From Hofstenia miamia (taxonomy: Eukaryota > Xenacoelomorpha > Acoela > Hofsteniidae): 64,000 nt of DNA. The notes under the pieces were generated by a model. It had not been told where the DNA came from, did no database searches, and saw only the letters and a list, made by a program, of their open reading frames with translations. The position numbers and the translations under genes are program-made. Shown piece after piece: positions 23,766-37,040 of the stretch. Each line of letters opens with the position of its first letter. The stretch's first letter is position 1. The stretch lies in the NCBI GenBank assembly GCA_900660155.1, contig CABFPE010000050.1:258295-322294 (forward strand), read 5' to 3'.

Positions 23766-26700
23766 TATTTGAAAAGTATTAATTTGCTTACAATTTACAA
23801 TATGCGAACAGTCCTCCACCATTGGCTTTGTCATTCTTCGTGCCTATAAACACATTTTTTTATAATTTTTTTTCCATTAGTCACCAACTCGTTAACATTT
23901 GTCTATTGAGCGTACCACACACTCACAAAAAATCGGGTAAGCGAGGCAAGTAACATAAATGGTATTGAAAAACATTATGTTAAGATTTTTTCCGTCGATT
24001 AATTTTAGGATACAGCGTTACTCATAGGCATCTGAGGTTTCAGGAAGTAGTCAAGCAAATCTCAGTTGCTATGCAAAGACATAATTTTTTTGAACCAGGA
24101 CTGCATTTGATGACGCAGTTTCACGAATAATTTAATCATATATGGCTTAGCAACCCTGGAATGAGATCATTCGGCAATCATCGCAAAAAATTTTTCACCC
24201 CAAAAATCCGGTTCATCAAAACTAAAGTAATAACTTACAAATCTTGAAATGGTTTCTTTGAGCGCTTTGACTTTGATTCAAATGCCTAATTGGAATATGT
24301 AGTATCAAGGGTACTCAATGATGCTAAAACATGCAATAGCAATCTTCTCTTTGTTTGTTTGTGGATATTTAGCTGCTCCTATTAAAGGCACGCCCTTTAT
24401 TTGCAGGTCAAGAACGAGGATTTTTGGGTGCCTTGAATGCTGATCTATATACGCAGGAGAAAATCTCAAAATCGTAGAGTACTTTTTAATAAATTGGCTT
24501 AAAAGCAAAACAAGACTAGTATTGCCTGAAATTGTTTGTTCTGAAATAATAAACCATTGCAAATGAATAAAGATTTGTCAATTTTCTTTATCAACAGAAC
24601 AGTTAAGACATTTTCACAAAGTTTGATATGGCATAGACAGTGCAATTATAGGGGTGTTTTTAATGGAAGATTTTGAAGCAGGGTTTTCGCAAATAGTGAC
24701 TCTTTTCAAAACAAAGGGACACCAAAATGAGATATTCATTTTAAATGAAATTCAAAAGTATCTATTTTTAACTTAAAATCAACATCTGGTGCAAATTTGA
24801 AGTGAATTTTTTATGATGATTCAAATGACTAATTTAATATGTATGAATTACGAATCAATTCCAATAAAACTGAATTTTGCTACTGATTCTTTCTAAATCA
24901 ATTAACAAATTATTCAAGTTCAACAACGCCTCGTTATTCCGTGCTGAAACTTTTAATTATGTTTGGAGGAACTTTTGACACAGGCCAAGTTAACATTAGA
25001 CGAAATTTTTATTTTCAAAATTTCGCTAGATGGCATCGTAAAATATTGAGTTAGTATGTAAAAACAAAGGGAAATTTAGTATTTGGAGCTATAACAATTG
25101 AGTAAATTACGCTTTTCTGCATGTATTTAGCCATTAAAATTCGAAATTGACCCAGTCAATGTTTGGACAAATGAGGTTAAATTTATTAAAGATCTTTTCA
25201 AAAATTTTTTAGATTTTTCAAAAGTTATTGCTCTGTAGAGGTGATTCCAATTTGATATTTCTACATTACGAAGCGAATTATGATTGCCGGATCTCTTCTG
25301 GTGAACTGTTTATTTGATTTCACTCAGTTTCAATCTTTGGACAAATGATTTCAAAGTATGCCATACACCCGCAGTTTTACACTGCATTAGAACAGCAAGT
25401 ACTCTGTCAATTCTTGTTCAAATCCTTAGCTCTTTTCAGCATTCTTTAGAGCTCCTTTAGTTCTATATTACATTGTTTATATTATATTTTTAGTTATTAT
25501 TCCCTTTATTATATCAACACTATTTTATTACAACTTTCGAATTTCTGCTTACCAATTACAACTGATGCATTTCAGAACAATATTACTCCGCGACTTTTGA
25601 CTTTTGACTAGCTCCATGTGAGGATATTTTTTATTTTTTAAATTTATCTATACTGGTTGCAAAGTATCGGCCAAAACAAATTTTCAATTTACACTTTCGT
25701 AAGATTCGATTATTATAATTAAGAGTAGACTAAATTTGGATACCTATAACTCCATGAGTTCTTATACTATCGACAACGTTTAAATACCATTCGATGCGTG
25801 CTGAATAGCTCTATGATAAACTGATTTTTAATTTTGGAATTTTTTTAATTTTCCCTATTTTTAGAGCGATAAATGTAATTGATAAAAACATAACACTTTA
25901 ATAGCTTTTCAATATTTGCTTATGTAAACAAAGGATTAGAGCTTCCTTTGATATCTGAAATTATTTCATTGACCTGTCTAGAGCAAAGTAATTTTAACGT
26001 TGGAGTAGAATAACTTTGGAAGGTTGCTGTGAAGTCAATTTTGACTCTAGTAAAAAAATATCATTCTCCTACACAACAATGGCTCCATGTGGCAGTGTTT
26101 GTCGATTTCCGATTTGATCAATACTTTTATTGTAAACTGCGAACAATGTATCAGTAGATTATTATGAACTTAAAGTGCTTTTCAAGAATTCATTCAGTGC
26201 AGCTCTATTTCATAGAAATGGGTGTTTGTTGTACAATATTTAGCTGCACTGTCTGGCTTAATATATATTAGAAGTCATTACCAATCTCTTTGAGTGAAAT
26301 TGATTAAAATAATGCAATTCAATATATGTAAATGTTAATGTCGCGCAACATATTTATAAATTTTAAAGGCAATACTAATTGAATCTTGTTCAGATTTGTT
26401 AGCTGTTTTCAGAGTTTAAAGAAATAACTCTAAACCTATTTTGTTTCTTTATAATTTTGGAATTTTTATTAAAACAATTTCGAATATCTATTATATTTCT
26501 TCAAATGATACATTTAAGAACCCCATCGGTCTTTGAGTATTGATGCTATTTATAAAATATATATCAAAATGTTCACAGTGAATTGCCCCATGTGAAACTA
26601 TTGTTCCTTTTCTCGATATATTAAATGTGGTACCATCACATCGACCAATAGAAATGGTCAAAATTAACACTTTTGCTACTTTCGATTATTCAAATTTAAA

Positions 26701-27145
26701 AGCATGCTCTAATAATCTGTGTATTTGAAAAGCAATGACTCATTTTTTATATTAAAAAAATGTAGGATTGACGTTTTGTCTATTAAATTATTATTATATT
26801 CAAGTAATTTAAATAATTATTATTACAGCATATATTTTGTTAATTTTATAAAAATCATAAGGTTGTGATATCCTTTATCACTGATGTTCATTTAAGAGTG
26901 ATAAAAATATCAAATTGTTAAGCTGGCCTAAAATTGAAGTAATTTAAAAAATATATAGGCATTTAAGCTTAGCAAGTTTTGCCCCTCGGTGTTGAGTTGC
27001 TTCCGGTGTCTCTGCATATTAACATATAATAGTAGTTAAGACCAAGTCAAGGAGGCCCCTATGGGACACACCGAAGTTCTCGTAACACCCATGACTATTT
27101 GCTACGTGGAAATGAAGTGATTCTATTGGACGCCATCTAGTGACG
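23766..27145. other. Long AT-rich intergenic region
   Basis: No exon with plausible splice sites and no clear repeat was recognised. A minus-strand frame at 24562-24305 (85 codons) has no supporting signal. Confidence 0.35.
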
Positions 27146-27400
27146 AAATATTTTTGACGAAACTAAATTGAACAAATTAGTTTTTTGACGAAGTTTTTGT
27201 TCTAGATTTCTAGAATTTGGGCAAAGTCATATAATTGATGACAAGAAATGTTTTGACAATATTAAATTGAGCATAATAATTTTTTGACGAAGCCTTTGTT
27301 CTTGATTTCTAGAATTTGGGCAAAGTGATATAATTGATGACAAGAAAACATTTGACAAAGTTAAAATTATTTTTTGATGAAGTTTTTATTTTTTAGGCAA
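27146..27400. repeat. Imperfect tandem repeat, about 110-bp period
   Basis: The unit TTTTTTGACGAAG...TTCTAGAATTTGGGCAAAG...ATAATTGATGACAAGAAA occurs near 27180-27255 and again near 27285-27348, with a third, decayed unit (TTTTTTGATGAAGTTTTT) to about 27400. Confidence 0.6.
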
Positions 27401-28180
27401 ACTGACATATTTGCTTCTGTTAATATAATTATGGCATGTTCATTGTAACAATGTTTTTAATTATGCAACACTGTATTAAGGAAAGTAATTCATAGATGTA
27501 AAACCCAACACTTGGGTATAACATTTTATAGTTTGCATAGACGTATATTTCAACATGCATTAATATTAATCAAAGATATAGTATGCAAAAGTAGGAATAT
27601 AGCTATATATTCATCAATTGTGTATAGTTTGTGCTAAATGTAAAAGCATGCATTACACAATGGCTCTGAGTGATGAAGTGTAGCATTGTGCAATCTTCAA
27701 CCTGTAAAATAACAAATGTTTGAATCAGAGAGATAATAATACTCATTAAATGCATAATGTCTTATTTCGGTAATAATGCAAAATAATTTTTTGGAAAAAC
27801 CAAAAAATTAGTTTATGCAAAAACTTGCAATTTCTAATATTTAATAAATGTACTTAGTAAAACCCACATACGTGTTTAAGACAAGACAAAAATGTAAATT
27901 ATTCTACACTTTGCTTATAATGACCAAATATATCGCACTATTGAATTTGTCTATTGTGTTAGTATATCATCATTGTTGTTGGGTGAATTCTGTAGGAAAC
28001 AAGCGCAATGTGTATTTGCACATTATGAATTTCACACGATTGTATCTAAATTAATGATTAATAAACAGGTCAAATGAGATGCTAGATCACAGTATACAAC
28101 ACATGACTTTTAAAAGTTTAAACAAATTCAATTAAAAATGTGTATTAGCAAACAAACGAAGTTTCTATTTATGATAAGTA

Positions 28181-29643
28181 TATAATTAATGTAACATCAG
28201 ACTGCAAATTTGCAGCACTTTATTAAAATAAAATTGATTCCGTTTTAAAAGAAATATCTAGAGATAATATTTCAAAAAGTGTTAAGAATTAAAACAATAT
28301 CTGAGATTTAATTATAAAAATAGATTACCAAAAAGTTTGAAATCGTTCAGGGTAGTTCTTTCATCAATGTGAAATTCCATTAATCTGCTCTATGTATAAA
28401 GTTGCATGCTTTCATAGACAATGTCAATATTACGTGCTTTTATCAATATTCTATTGTTCAACTGTCAAAAATCTTTTATCAATATTCTATTGTTCAACTG
28501 TCAAAAATGTATCTAATCATAAAGATTGTTATCGTCTTAACATGAAATCCAAATCACTTTAACAATTAATTAAAACATTTTCAAATCATATAAAACTAGA
28601 ATTTTTTCACAAGTTGGAAAACAATCTCAATTATTACAAGTTTTTCCCAATTTATACAATTATGTAAATGAAAGATGCTACAAAACTAAAATGTTAATAA
28701 AGTAAAATGATTTATCAATCACCGTTGCTGCTACAAATGAAGTAAATATATTTTCAACACGTTTTTCTCGTTGAATTCAAGAATAAAATATTTGTAAAAA
28801 TTATTGATATTATTCATATTGTCGTAAATTGGTTATTAACATTTATTGATACACATGTACAAAATGTTTAAAGGTATTTATTTTATATTATAAGGAATTG
28901 CTTACATTATAAAATTTTATTGATGTCTTNATACAATTAATGTAACATCAGACTGCAAATTTGCAGCACTTTATTAAAATAAAATTGATTCCGTTTTAAA
29001 AGAAATATCTAGAGATAATATTTCAAAAAGTGTTAAGAATTAAAACAATATCTGAGATTTAATTATAAAAATAGATTACCAAAAAGTTTGAAATCGTTCA
29101 GGGTAGTTCTTTCATCAATGTGAAATTCCATTAATCTGCTCTATGTATAAAGTTGCATGCTTTCATAGACAATGTCAATATTACGTGCTTTTATCAATAT
29201 TCTATTGTTCAACTGTCAAAAATGTATCTAATCATAAAGATTGTTATCGTCTTAACATGAAATCCAAATCACTTTAACAATTAATTAAAACATTTTCAAA
29301 TCATATAAAACTAGAATTTTTTCACAAATTGGAAAACAATCTCAATTATTACATGTTTTTCCCAATTTATACAATTATGTAAATGAAAGATGCTACAAAA
29401 CTAAAATGTTAATAAAGTAAAACGATTTATCAATCACCGTTTCTGTTACAAATGAAGTAAATATATTTTCAACACGTTTTTCTCGTTGAATTCAAGAATA
29501 AAATATTTGTAAAAATTATTGATATTATTCATATTGTCGTAAATTGGTTATTAACATTTATTGATACACATGTACAAAATGTTTAAAGGTATTTATTTTA
29601 TATTATAAGGAATTGCTTACATTATAAAATTTTATTGATGTCT
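28181..29643. repeat. Direct duplication of about 0.71-0.75 kb, joined by a single N
   Basis: 28181-28929 and 28931-29643 are nearly identical, with only scattered substitutions. Copy 1 has an additional tandem duplication of about 36 bases (TATCAATATTCTATTGTTCA unit near 28440-28507). The N at 28930 lies exactly at the boundary, so this is probably two haplotypes of one locus placed in series. No coding content. Confidence 0.8.
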
Positions 29644-30850
29644 TTTATATTAGGAATTAAATAAATACCCGGTATATGACTTTTTCACGTTTGTAGACTT
29701 ACATTTTTTTCCGACGTAAATCCTTTCTTTCAGTACTGATATACATTTAATTTTTCCATTTGTATACATGAATTCAACTGATCAAATTAGTCAAAATCAT
29801 TATAAAAATTGAATATTATGTTAAAATTAAGATATCTTTTCATCATTGAACAAAGTGAACATTTAAGGACGGTATTAGTATAAACTTTCAAGAATGAGTT
29901 AGAAAAACGTTAATACACAAAATTACAACTTATCTTTATTGTAAATTCAGATTTTATTTTATACAGATATATATACAGATTTTATTTATAAAAATAAATA
30001 TTTCAATACGTTAAATACAATCAATGTTTAACAAAGGTTTGAATTGCTTCACAGAAAGTACATGTGGTTAAAAAATGATATATTTATTAGTCTTCACATA
30101 ATAAAAATTTGTTTGCTTTCCCGAATAGTATTAAACATTATTGAGATGTCAACTAAAAGCACAAAATCTCACAACAAATAAATACCTCGGCTTGACACAA
30201 AGTGCATTAACGTAAAAAATTATTTTTACTTGCTTTTCAAAATAATAAATTTTATGAATTTTCAAACGCTCATGAGATGCAGAATACTGAGAAAATTAGA
30301 TAAAAATACACGTATTGTATAAACCTTAAAAAAGGATATAAAAATCGTTGCTAATATTATTCCTAACATGTGCATTTATGTATTGATCTACAAAGTGGAA
30401 AATGAAACTCCAAATTTCTAAACTAACAACAAAACTCTTTCAATGCTATACACAGCTTTGCAATGTTAAAAACGTTAACATTTGCATTTTTCTTCAGTCA
30501 ATGAGTAATTTTTGATAATCACAAATGAATACATAACGCCATTTCAAAAACGAATCAATTAGATGTCATGAAACTCGCAAAAAAATTTTAATTACGAAAA
30601 GACTAACACATTTTCATAAAAAAGACATTTACGCAAAAATGATTAAATTTATTGATTTTACAAAACATTGTCGTAGACAGTTTGCAAAATAGCATTAAGC
30701 GCTCATGAAATTGAAAAAATTATTGTTTATTAAAGTATTTCTACAAAATATATAACTTCAAGTGAAAAGAAGCAAAATTTTTAAACTGAAGATGAATGTC
30801 AAAGCTATATAAAATAAATTTAAGAATACGTAAAGTACTTAAAACTTATG
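29644..30850. other. AT-rich intergenic sequence
   Basis: No gene is supported. The stretch 29820-29950 is a diverged relative of 33466-33600, the internal part of the long-inverted-repeat element. Confidence 0.4.
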
Positions 30851-30857
30851 GTCCTCA

Positions 30858-32433
30858 GAAGGTACTACACAAGGTGACCCACTCGCGATGCTAATGTACG
30901 GGATTGCAACTCTGCCACTGAAATTCCATCAAAAGGTCTGATATAATAAATAGATGGTATGTTGATGATGGAAATATCGTTGGCCCTCTTCATGAGCTGC
31001 GAGAAACCTATATGAAGCTTATAGTAGATGGAACGGCATATGGCTACTTTGTAAATCCACCAAAATGCCAATTGATAGTCAACCAAAATATGAAAGAAGA
31101 GGCCTATAAATTATTCAAATCAACTAATGTAAAAATTACCCTCGGTACAAGAGTTCTTGGTTCTGTAATTGGAAATACAGAATATTGCGACTTGTTTTGT
31201 AATGAAAAAGTAAACACCTATCTTAATATTCTGAGGAAGCTAGGCGAATTCTCGAAAAGTTCACCTCACACGTCATATTCATGCCTTACNNNNNNNNNNN
31301 NNNNNNNNNNNNNNNNNNNNNNNNNNNNNNNNNNNNNNNNNNNNNNNNNNNNNNNNNNNNNNNNNNNNNNNNNNNNNNNNNNNNNNNNNNNNNNNNNNNN
31401 NNNNNNNNNNNNNNNNNNNNNNNNNNNNNNNNNNNNNNNNNNNNNNNNNNNNNNNNNNNNNNNNNNNNNNNNNNNNNNNNNNNNNNNNNNNNNNNNNNNN
31501 NNNNNNNNNNNNNNNNNNNNNNNNNNNNNNNNNNNNNNNNNNNNNNNNNNNNNNNNNNNNNNNNNNNNNNNNNNNNNNNNNNNNNNNNNNNNNNNNNNNN
31601 NNNNNNNNNNNNNNNNNNNNNNNNNNNNNNNNNNNNNNNNNNNNNNNNNNNNNNNNNNNNNNNNNNNNNNNNNNNNNNNNNNNNNNNNNNNNNNNNNNNN
31701 NNNNNNNNNNNNNNNNNNNNNNNNNNNNNNNNNNNNNNNNNNNNNNNNNNNNNNNNNNNNNNNNNNNNNNNNNNNNNNNNNNNNNNNNNNNNNNNNNNNN
31801 NNNNNNNNNNNNNNNNNNNNNNNNNNNNNNNNNNNNNNNNNNNNNNNNNNNNNNNNNNNNNNNNNNNNNNNNNNNNNNNNNNNNNNNNNNNNNNNNNNNN
31901 NNNNNNNNNNNNNNNNNNNNNNNNNNNNNNNNNNNNNNNNNNNNNNNNNNNNNNNNNNNNNNNNNNNNNNNNNNNNNNNNNNNNNNNNNNNNNNNNNNNN
32001 NNNNNNNNNNNNNNNNNNNNNNNNNNNNNNNNNNNNNNNNNNNNNNNNNNNNNNNNNNNNNNNNNNNNNNNNNNNNNNNNNNNNNNNNNNNNNNNNNNNN
32101 NNNNNNNNNNNNNNNNNNNNNNNNNNNNNNNNNNNNNNNNNNNNNNNNNNNNNNNNNNNNNNNNNNNNNNNNNNNNNNNNNNNNNNNNNNNNNNNNNNNN
32201 NNNNNNNNNNNNNNNNNNNNGTTGAGCATAGCTCCTTCACTGCCTTGATCTTTGCGACGACTGGAGGATGCAGCCGCTCAACTCATAAGACCATTAAGCA
32301 AATTGCTCTGAAAGTAGCCGAGAAGAGGAAGGAGTCCTACTCAGATGTAATCAGGCATCTCAGAACTGAAATCAGCGTTGCACTTCTGAGAAGCACAATA
32401 TTGTGTCTGCGTGGTTTGAGAGCGCTCAAATAA
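30858..32433 (+). pseudogene. Reverse transcriptase fragment with YVDDG site, split by a gap
   Basis: Before the gap, EGTTQGDPLAMLMYGIATLPL (from 30858) and, after a frameshift, WYVDDGNIVGPLHELRETY (from 30955) are RT motifs 4 and 5 with the catalytic Asp pair, then the thumb-like GYFVNPPKCQLIV and VLGSVIG. 931 Ns (31290-32220) interrupt. After the gap, a frame ending at 32433 has HSSFTALIFATTGGCSRS and VALLRSTILCLRGLRALK, resembling the C-terminal end of the same type of RT polyprotein. Family knowledge: such RTs occur as uncharacterised retroelement proteins in many invertebrates. I cannot name the clade. The frame through the Ns is formal only. Confidence 0.65.
31290..32220. other. Assembly gap
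   Basis: 931 Ns within the RT fragment. Confidence 0.99.
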
Positions 32434-32844
32434 AGTATTCCAATAGAAAACTCAATTGCTGCCGTGTGCACGGAAACGAGGATTATATAACAATGCTAGC
32501 AATTTTACTTTAAAGCTGGACTTATGACATTTCTCTCATTCAAATTGCTTTATTACTTAGTTGCAGAAATCACATACATGTCACATGTATAGAAAACAAT
32601 CCTCGCATACAATTACATATTTTTGATAAAGTGCATACACTGCAAACGAATGAAGCTACTTATGAAGAGGATATAGACAAACTACATAATTTAATGCTTA
32701 ATTGAACTTTAGTATTCTTAACATGGGAAATTTTAGTTATTAGTAACAAAATAATTGTATTTTTAACTGTATAGATGATTTTGAATGATTGTAATTATAA
32801 AAATTTAATCGAATAAAAAAGTTTATTTGTTAATTAAATTAATA
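32434..32844. other. AT-rich flank
   Basis: Nothing recognised. Confidence 0.4.
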
Positions 32845-35800
32845 TATACTTGTAATTGTTTATGAGATTATAAAAGCACAACAGCAATCGTTAAATGATT
32901 TAGACTACATTTTGTACATTAGGTATTAAAACAACTTAGGAACATTTTCTAAATATATAAATAAATAGCTTAAATTACAATTTTCAGAAACTGATAAAAT
33001 AAAATAAATACTTCTTCAGGGCGGTTTACTCATTGTATTAAATTTAACATTTATATCTCGCAATATGCAATTAGGAAAACCGGATTTTAACAAAATTTCC
33101 CTATTAAATGTTTTAAAATCATATAGAGATTGAGATTTTTTCAAACAATATCCGATCTTCTTAGAGTTTCTAAAGCATAGCATTAGAGAGAACACCAATA
33201 TATTTTAATTTTCCTATTGGTGATTTTTTTTTATCTTTTCGAACAAAATTACTTGTCTTTGCGAATATTTAATTTTCCTTTTGATGATTTTTTTGTTTTT
33301 TCGAGCAAGGATATTAAACGTGTACAAACATTATGAAATTTTTATATTATTTTGTAATCACATGTGACAATTTAGTAATATTAACTTTTTAAAATACAAA
33401 AATAACTTACATTATTGAATGAATTCAACCGTCACCACTTGAATCTTTGTGAAAACTGAATAATGTTTTAAAATTAAGATATCTTTCCATCATAAGCATT
33501 AAACAAAATGCAAGCTTCATGACAGTTTTAGTATAAACTCTAAAAAAGGAGAAAGAAAAACGTGCATACACTTAAATTCGACATTTCTTTGTTGTATATT
33601 CAGAGCTTTTTGTATTTCGAAGTGTTAATGGTTTTGTTTTTATGTATTTTATTTAATATCGCACGTAAATACCAATTTTATGTAGTTGAATGATAAATTT
33701 TACTATTTGCTGAAAAGATTACGCAATATATAGAATACACTTAATAAACATCGTTTGACAAGATGATTTCTACTGCTAATTTATATTCTCCTGTACATAA
33801 AGATAATTCTCCTAACATTTAAGTTTGTAATAAATGAAAGTTATGTATGAATGTATTGACAAACTCTGCAGAGAAACATTATTAATTTGTAAAGATGCTC
33901 ATGTTAAGACTTTTATTAAATGTTTAAGAAAGCTATATGTATATATGGATAAATATACCTTTTGTATATATATACATACAATATAAGTTCTGTTAAATAT
34001 AAAACATTTTCTGGGTAATAACAAGAATTTATGAAATTTAATACTAGTGCTATTATTAAGTGTACATAGCAAGTTCATTAACAAAAAATATATGATTATT
34101 TCAATATACTAGTCTTTTCAATGGTCTAAAACTACAAACGTACACCTTAAAATTATTTATAGTTTTTTTGTAATGCATGAATATTCACATCTTTAGCCAC
34201 CCCCCCTCATTATTCATGAATTATATGTGGGCAATGACTCATCAACTAGCACACGTCAATCAATTTATATACATGTATGCGGACGCTTTTTGCTGAAATT
34301 GCAAAAGCAAGTTTCNTGAAGATTAAGAAATAAAATAAACTCCGAAGAATTTATTGTTCATCAAATTTCTAGTTAATTTCAAAGCTATTTATTTAAAATT
34401 TCTAAAGTACCTGCCGATTTTGAATTTCAAATAATTCTTCTGCCAATATGGCTGTTCATACGTAAGCGTTATTTCGCTTCTAGCAATTTATCAAATGTTA
34501 CTTGATCGGCTAACAAGTTTCTCTTAATTTGCACAATATTGTAGCTTAGTTGCATCTTTACAAAATGAATAGAATCATAACTAAATTTTACAATAATATT
34601 TTTGATTGTATTTAATCACTATAATTGTTCGACGTTAATCCTTCTTCTGTTGCAGCTATTATTTTGGGATGATGCTACATTAAATTCGACATTTCCTTGT
34701 TGTATATTCAGAGTTTTTTGTATTTCGAAGCGTTAATGGTTTTTTTATGTATTTTATTTAATATCGCACGTAGATACACATTTTAAGGCATTCTACAAAT
34801 TACATTATGAAGTTGAACGATAAATTTTACTATTTGCTGAAAAGATTACGCAATATATAAAATACACTTAATAAACATCGTTTGACAAGATGATTTCTAC
34901 TGCTAATTTATATCCTCCTGTACATAAAGATAATTCTTCCAACATTTAAGTTTGTAATAAATGAAAGTTATGTATGAATATACTGACAAACTCTGCAGAG
35001 AAACATTTTTAACTTGTAAAGACGCTCATGTTAAAACTTTTATTAGATGTTTAAGAAAGCTATATGTATATATGGATAAATATACCTTTTGTATATATAT
35101 ACATACAATATAAGTTCTGTTAAATATAAAACATTTTCTGGGTAATAACAAGAATTTATGAAATTTAATACTAGTGCTATTATTAAGTGTACATAGCAAG
35201 TTCATTAACAAAAAATATATGATTATTTCAATATACTAGTCTTTTCAATGGTCTAAAACTACAAACGTACACCTTAAAATTATTTATAGTTTTTTTGTAA
35301 TGCATGAATATTCACATCTTTAGCCACCCCTCCTCATTATTCATGAATTATATGTGGGCAATGACTCATCAACTAGCACACGTCAATCAATTTATATACA
35401 TGTATGCGGACGCTTTTTGCTGAAATTGCAAAAGCAAGTTTCAGCAAAATTTTTTTGGTGACAGATTACAAAGTATTACAATGATTACAAAGAACAAAAA
35501 AATCACCAAAAGGAAAATTAAATATTCCCAAAGGCAAGTAATTTTTGTTCGAAAAGATAACAAAATCACTAAAAGGAAAATTAAAATATATTGGTATTTT
35601 CTCTAATGCTATGCTTTAGAAACTCTAACAAGGTCGGATATTGTTTCAAAAAATCTCAATCTCTATATGATTTTAAAACATTTAATAGGGAAATTTAGTT
35701 AATATCCGGTTTTCCTAATTGCATATTGCGAGATATAAATGTCATATTTGAATACAATGAGTAAACCGCCCTGAAGAAGTATTTATTTCATTTTATCAGT

Positions 35801-35935
35801 TTCTGATAATTGTAATTTAAGCTATTTATTTCTATATTTAGAAAATGTTCCTAAGTTGTTTTAATACCTAATGTACAAAATGTAGTTTAAATCATTTAAT
35901 GATTGCTGTTGTGTTTTTATAATCTCAAAAACAAT
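32845..35935. mobile_element. Long-inverted-repeat (foldback-like) element, two copies of its middle joined at an N
   Basis: The arm 32845-33310 is repeated in inverted form at 35485-35935 over about 450 bases (for example GGGCGGTTTACTCATTGTAT on the left, ATACAATGAGTAAACCGCCC on the right). Between the arms, 33576-34315 and 34679-35443 are near-identical direct copies separated by the single N at 34316 and by 362 bases of unrelated retroelement leader (34317-34678). If the N joins two haplotypes, the true element is about 2 kb with arms of about 450 bp and no coding capacity. Confidence 0.55.
34317..34678 (+). repeat. Diverged copy of the Gypsy element B leader/gag start
   Basis: It aligns along its whole length with about 36930-37271, sharing AAGTACCTGYCGATTT, CTGCCAAKATGGC and the end GGATGATGCTACAT. 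Here the long-inverted-repeat sequence starts directly after GATGCTACAT, as if it had inserted there. Confidence 0.55.
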
Positions 35936-36788
35936 TGTAACATCCTCTACCAGGCATTACTACTGTTTATCCTTTGTTACTATATGACATTAGTTGTATC
36001 TTTGCGGGTAGGGATTTAGTAACTAGATACTGTTTGGCTTTTGTTTACTTCTGTTAACATAACGTAACCAGATTTAATTATTCACTATTTAGGTGACGAA
36101 GCCATACAGCAATCTCTCCAAAGATTGATAGTGGGCACCTGCCTGAAGCTGATCTCCACATCCAGTTTCACCAGTCCATNATTGTTTCCACACTCCTTAT
36201 TACTTTGGTAAATGTGCATTGCGGACTATCTCGTTCGTATCACTCAATCTCCTTTTCGAGTGTTTTCTGCATGTTTTTCAGTAATGCTGACGAAGCCATA
36301 CAGCAATCTCTCCAAAAATTGATAGTGGGCACCTGCCTGAAGTTGATCTCCACATCCAGTTTCACCAGTCCATTAGTGATCCATTTGGTTGAGTTCCACC
36401 TCTCAGCTCAGCAATATAACTTATGTGTACCCTATCCTAGCTCAGTGTATACTCAAGACAAGACACAATTCGACTTAGACTCTATTTTGAAAAGTGTTTT
36501 ATGAATATGCAACCGGACTTGTTACTAGCTGCTCTATTAATATTACATATGTAGCCATCACCGACATGTATTGTCTTTAATTAATTATTTTAGTAATTGG
36601 CTTGCTAACCTACATTTAATAATTAATACATGCTCGGTCACTTTATCGGTCACGTTATAGTCAATAATTTGGATCTAAAGTATTATAGATATAATTCCTA
36701 CGTTTCGGTCATCCAACCGTATTTCGAATCTATTATAATTAATACATGTACTAAATGATCGATAGTCAAATAAACGAGAGAAAAACCC
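35936..36788 (+). repeat. Repeat family Y, left copy
   Basis: It begins TGTAACATCCTCTACCAGGC and matches the reverse complement of 55638-56283 to GAGAGAAAAACCC. The single N at 36180 separates two overlapping parts: 36093-36179 is repeated at 36289-36375. The 107 bases 36181-36287 match the reverse complement of the end of the coding region at 55520-55633, out of order relative to the right copy. The likely cause is a wrong contig join or an old rearrangement. The open frame 36205-36504 here is a by-product. Confidence 0.6.
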
Positions 36789-37040
36789 CTATACCTAACA
36801 TAAGTGCACTTTCATGATCTGGCACAAAGACCTTAGAATCGATCTCGTGATGGATCCAGACCACTACTAAATACAACTAGTTTAGATGGACATTGTATTA
36901 AATAATCAAACCGTATCAATAGAACGATGTAAGAATTCCGAATAAAATTTTTTATCAATTGCTTACAGTGAGTTTAATCTATTTATAGTAATTTTGGAAA
37001 AGTACCTGTCGATTTCAAATTTAAACTCTTCGTCTGCCAA

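Noticed and set aside
27146-29643. CRISPR-like arrays
   Set aside because: The repeats are long, imperfect and without regular spacers, and the genome is eukaryotic.
31012-32433. A single 473-residue protein across the gap
   Set aside because: Most of it is N. The real parts are two RT fragments and the spacing is unknown.
33899-35211. Two identical 61-residue proteins
   Set aside because: They are the same stretch of the duplicated inverted-repeat element, AT-rich and without coding features.
36205-36504. A 99-residue gene
   Set aside because: It spans rearranged pieces of repeat Y and the antisense end of the Y-associated coding region.
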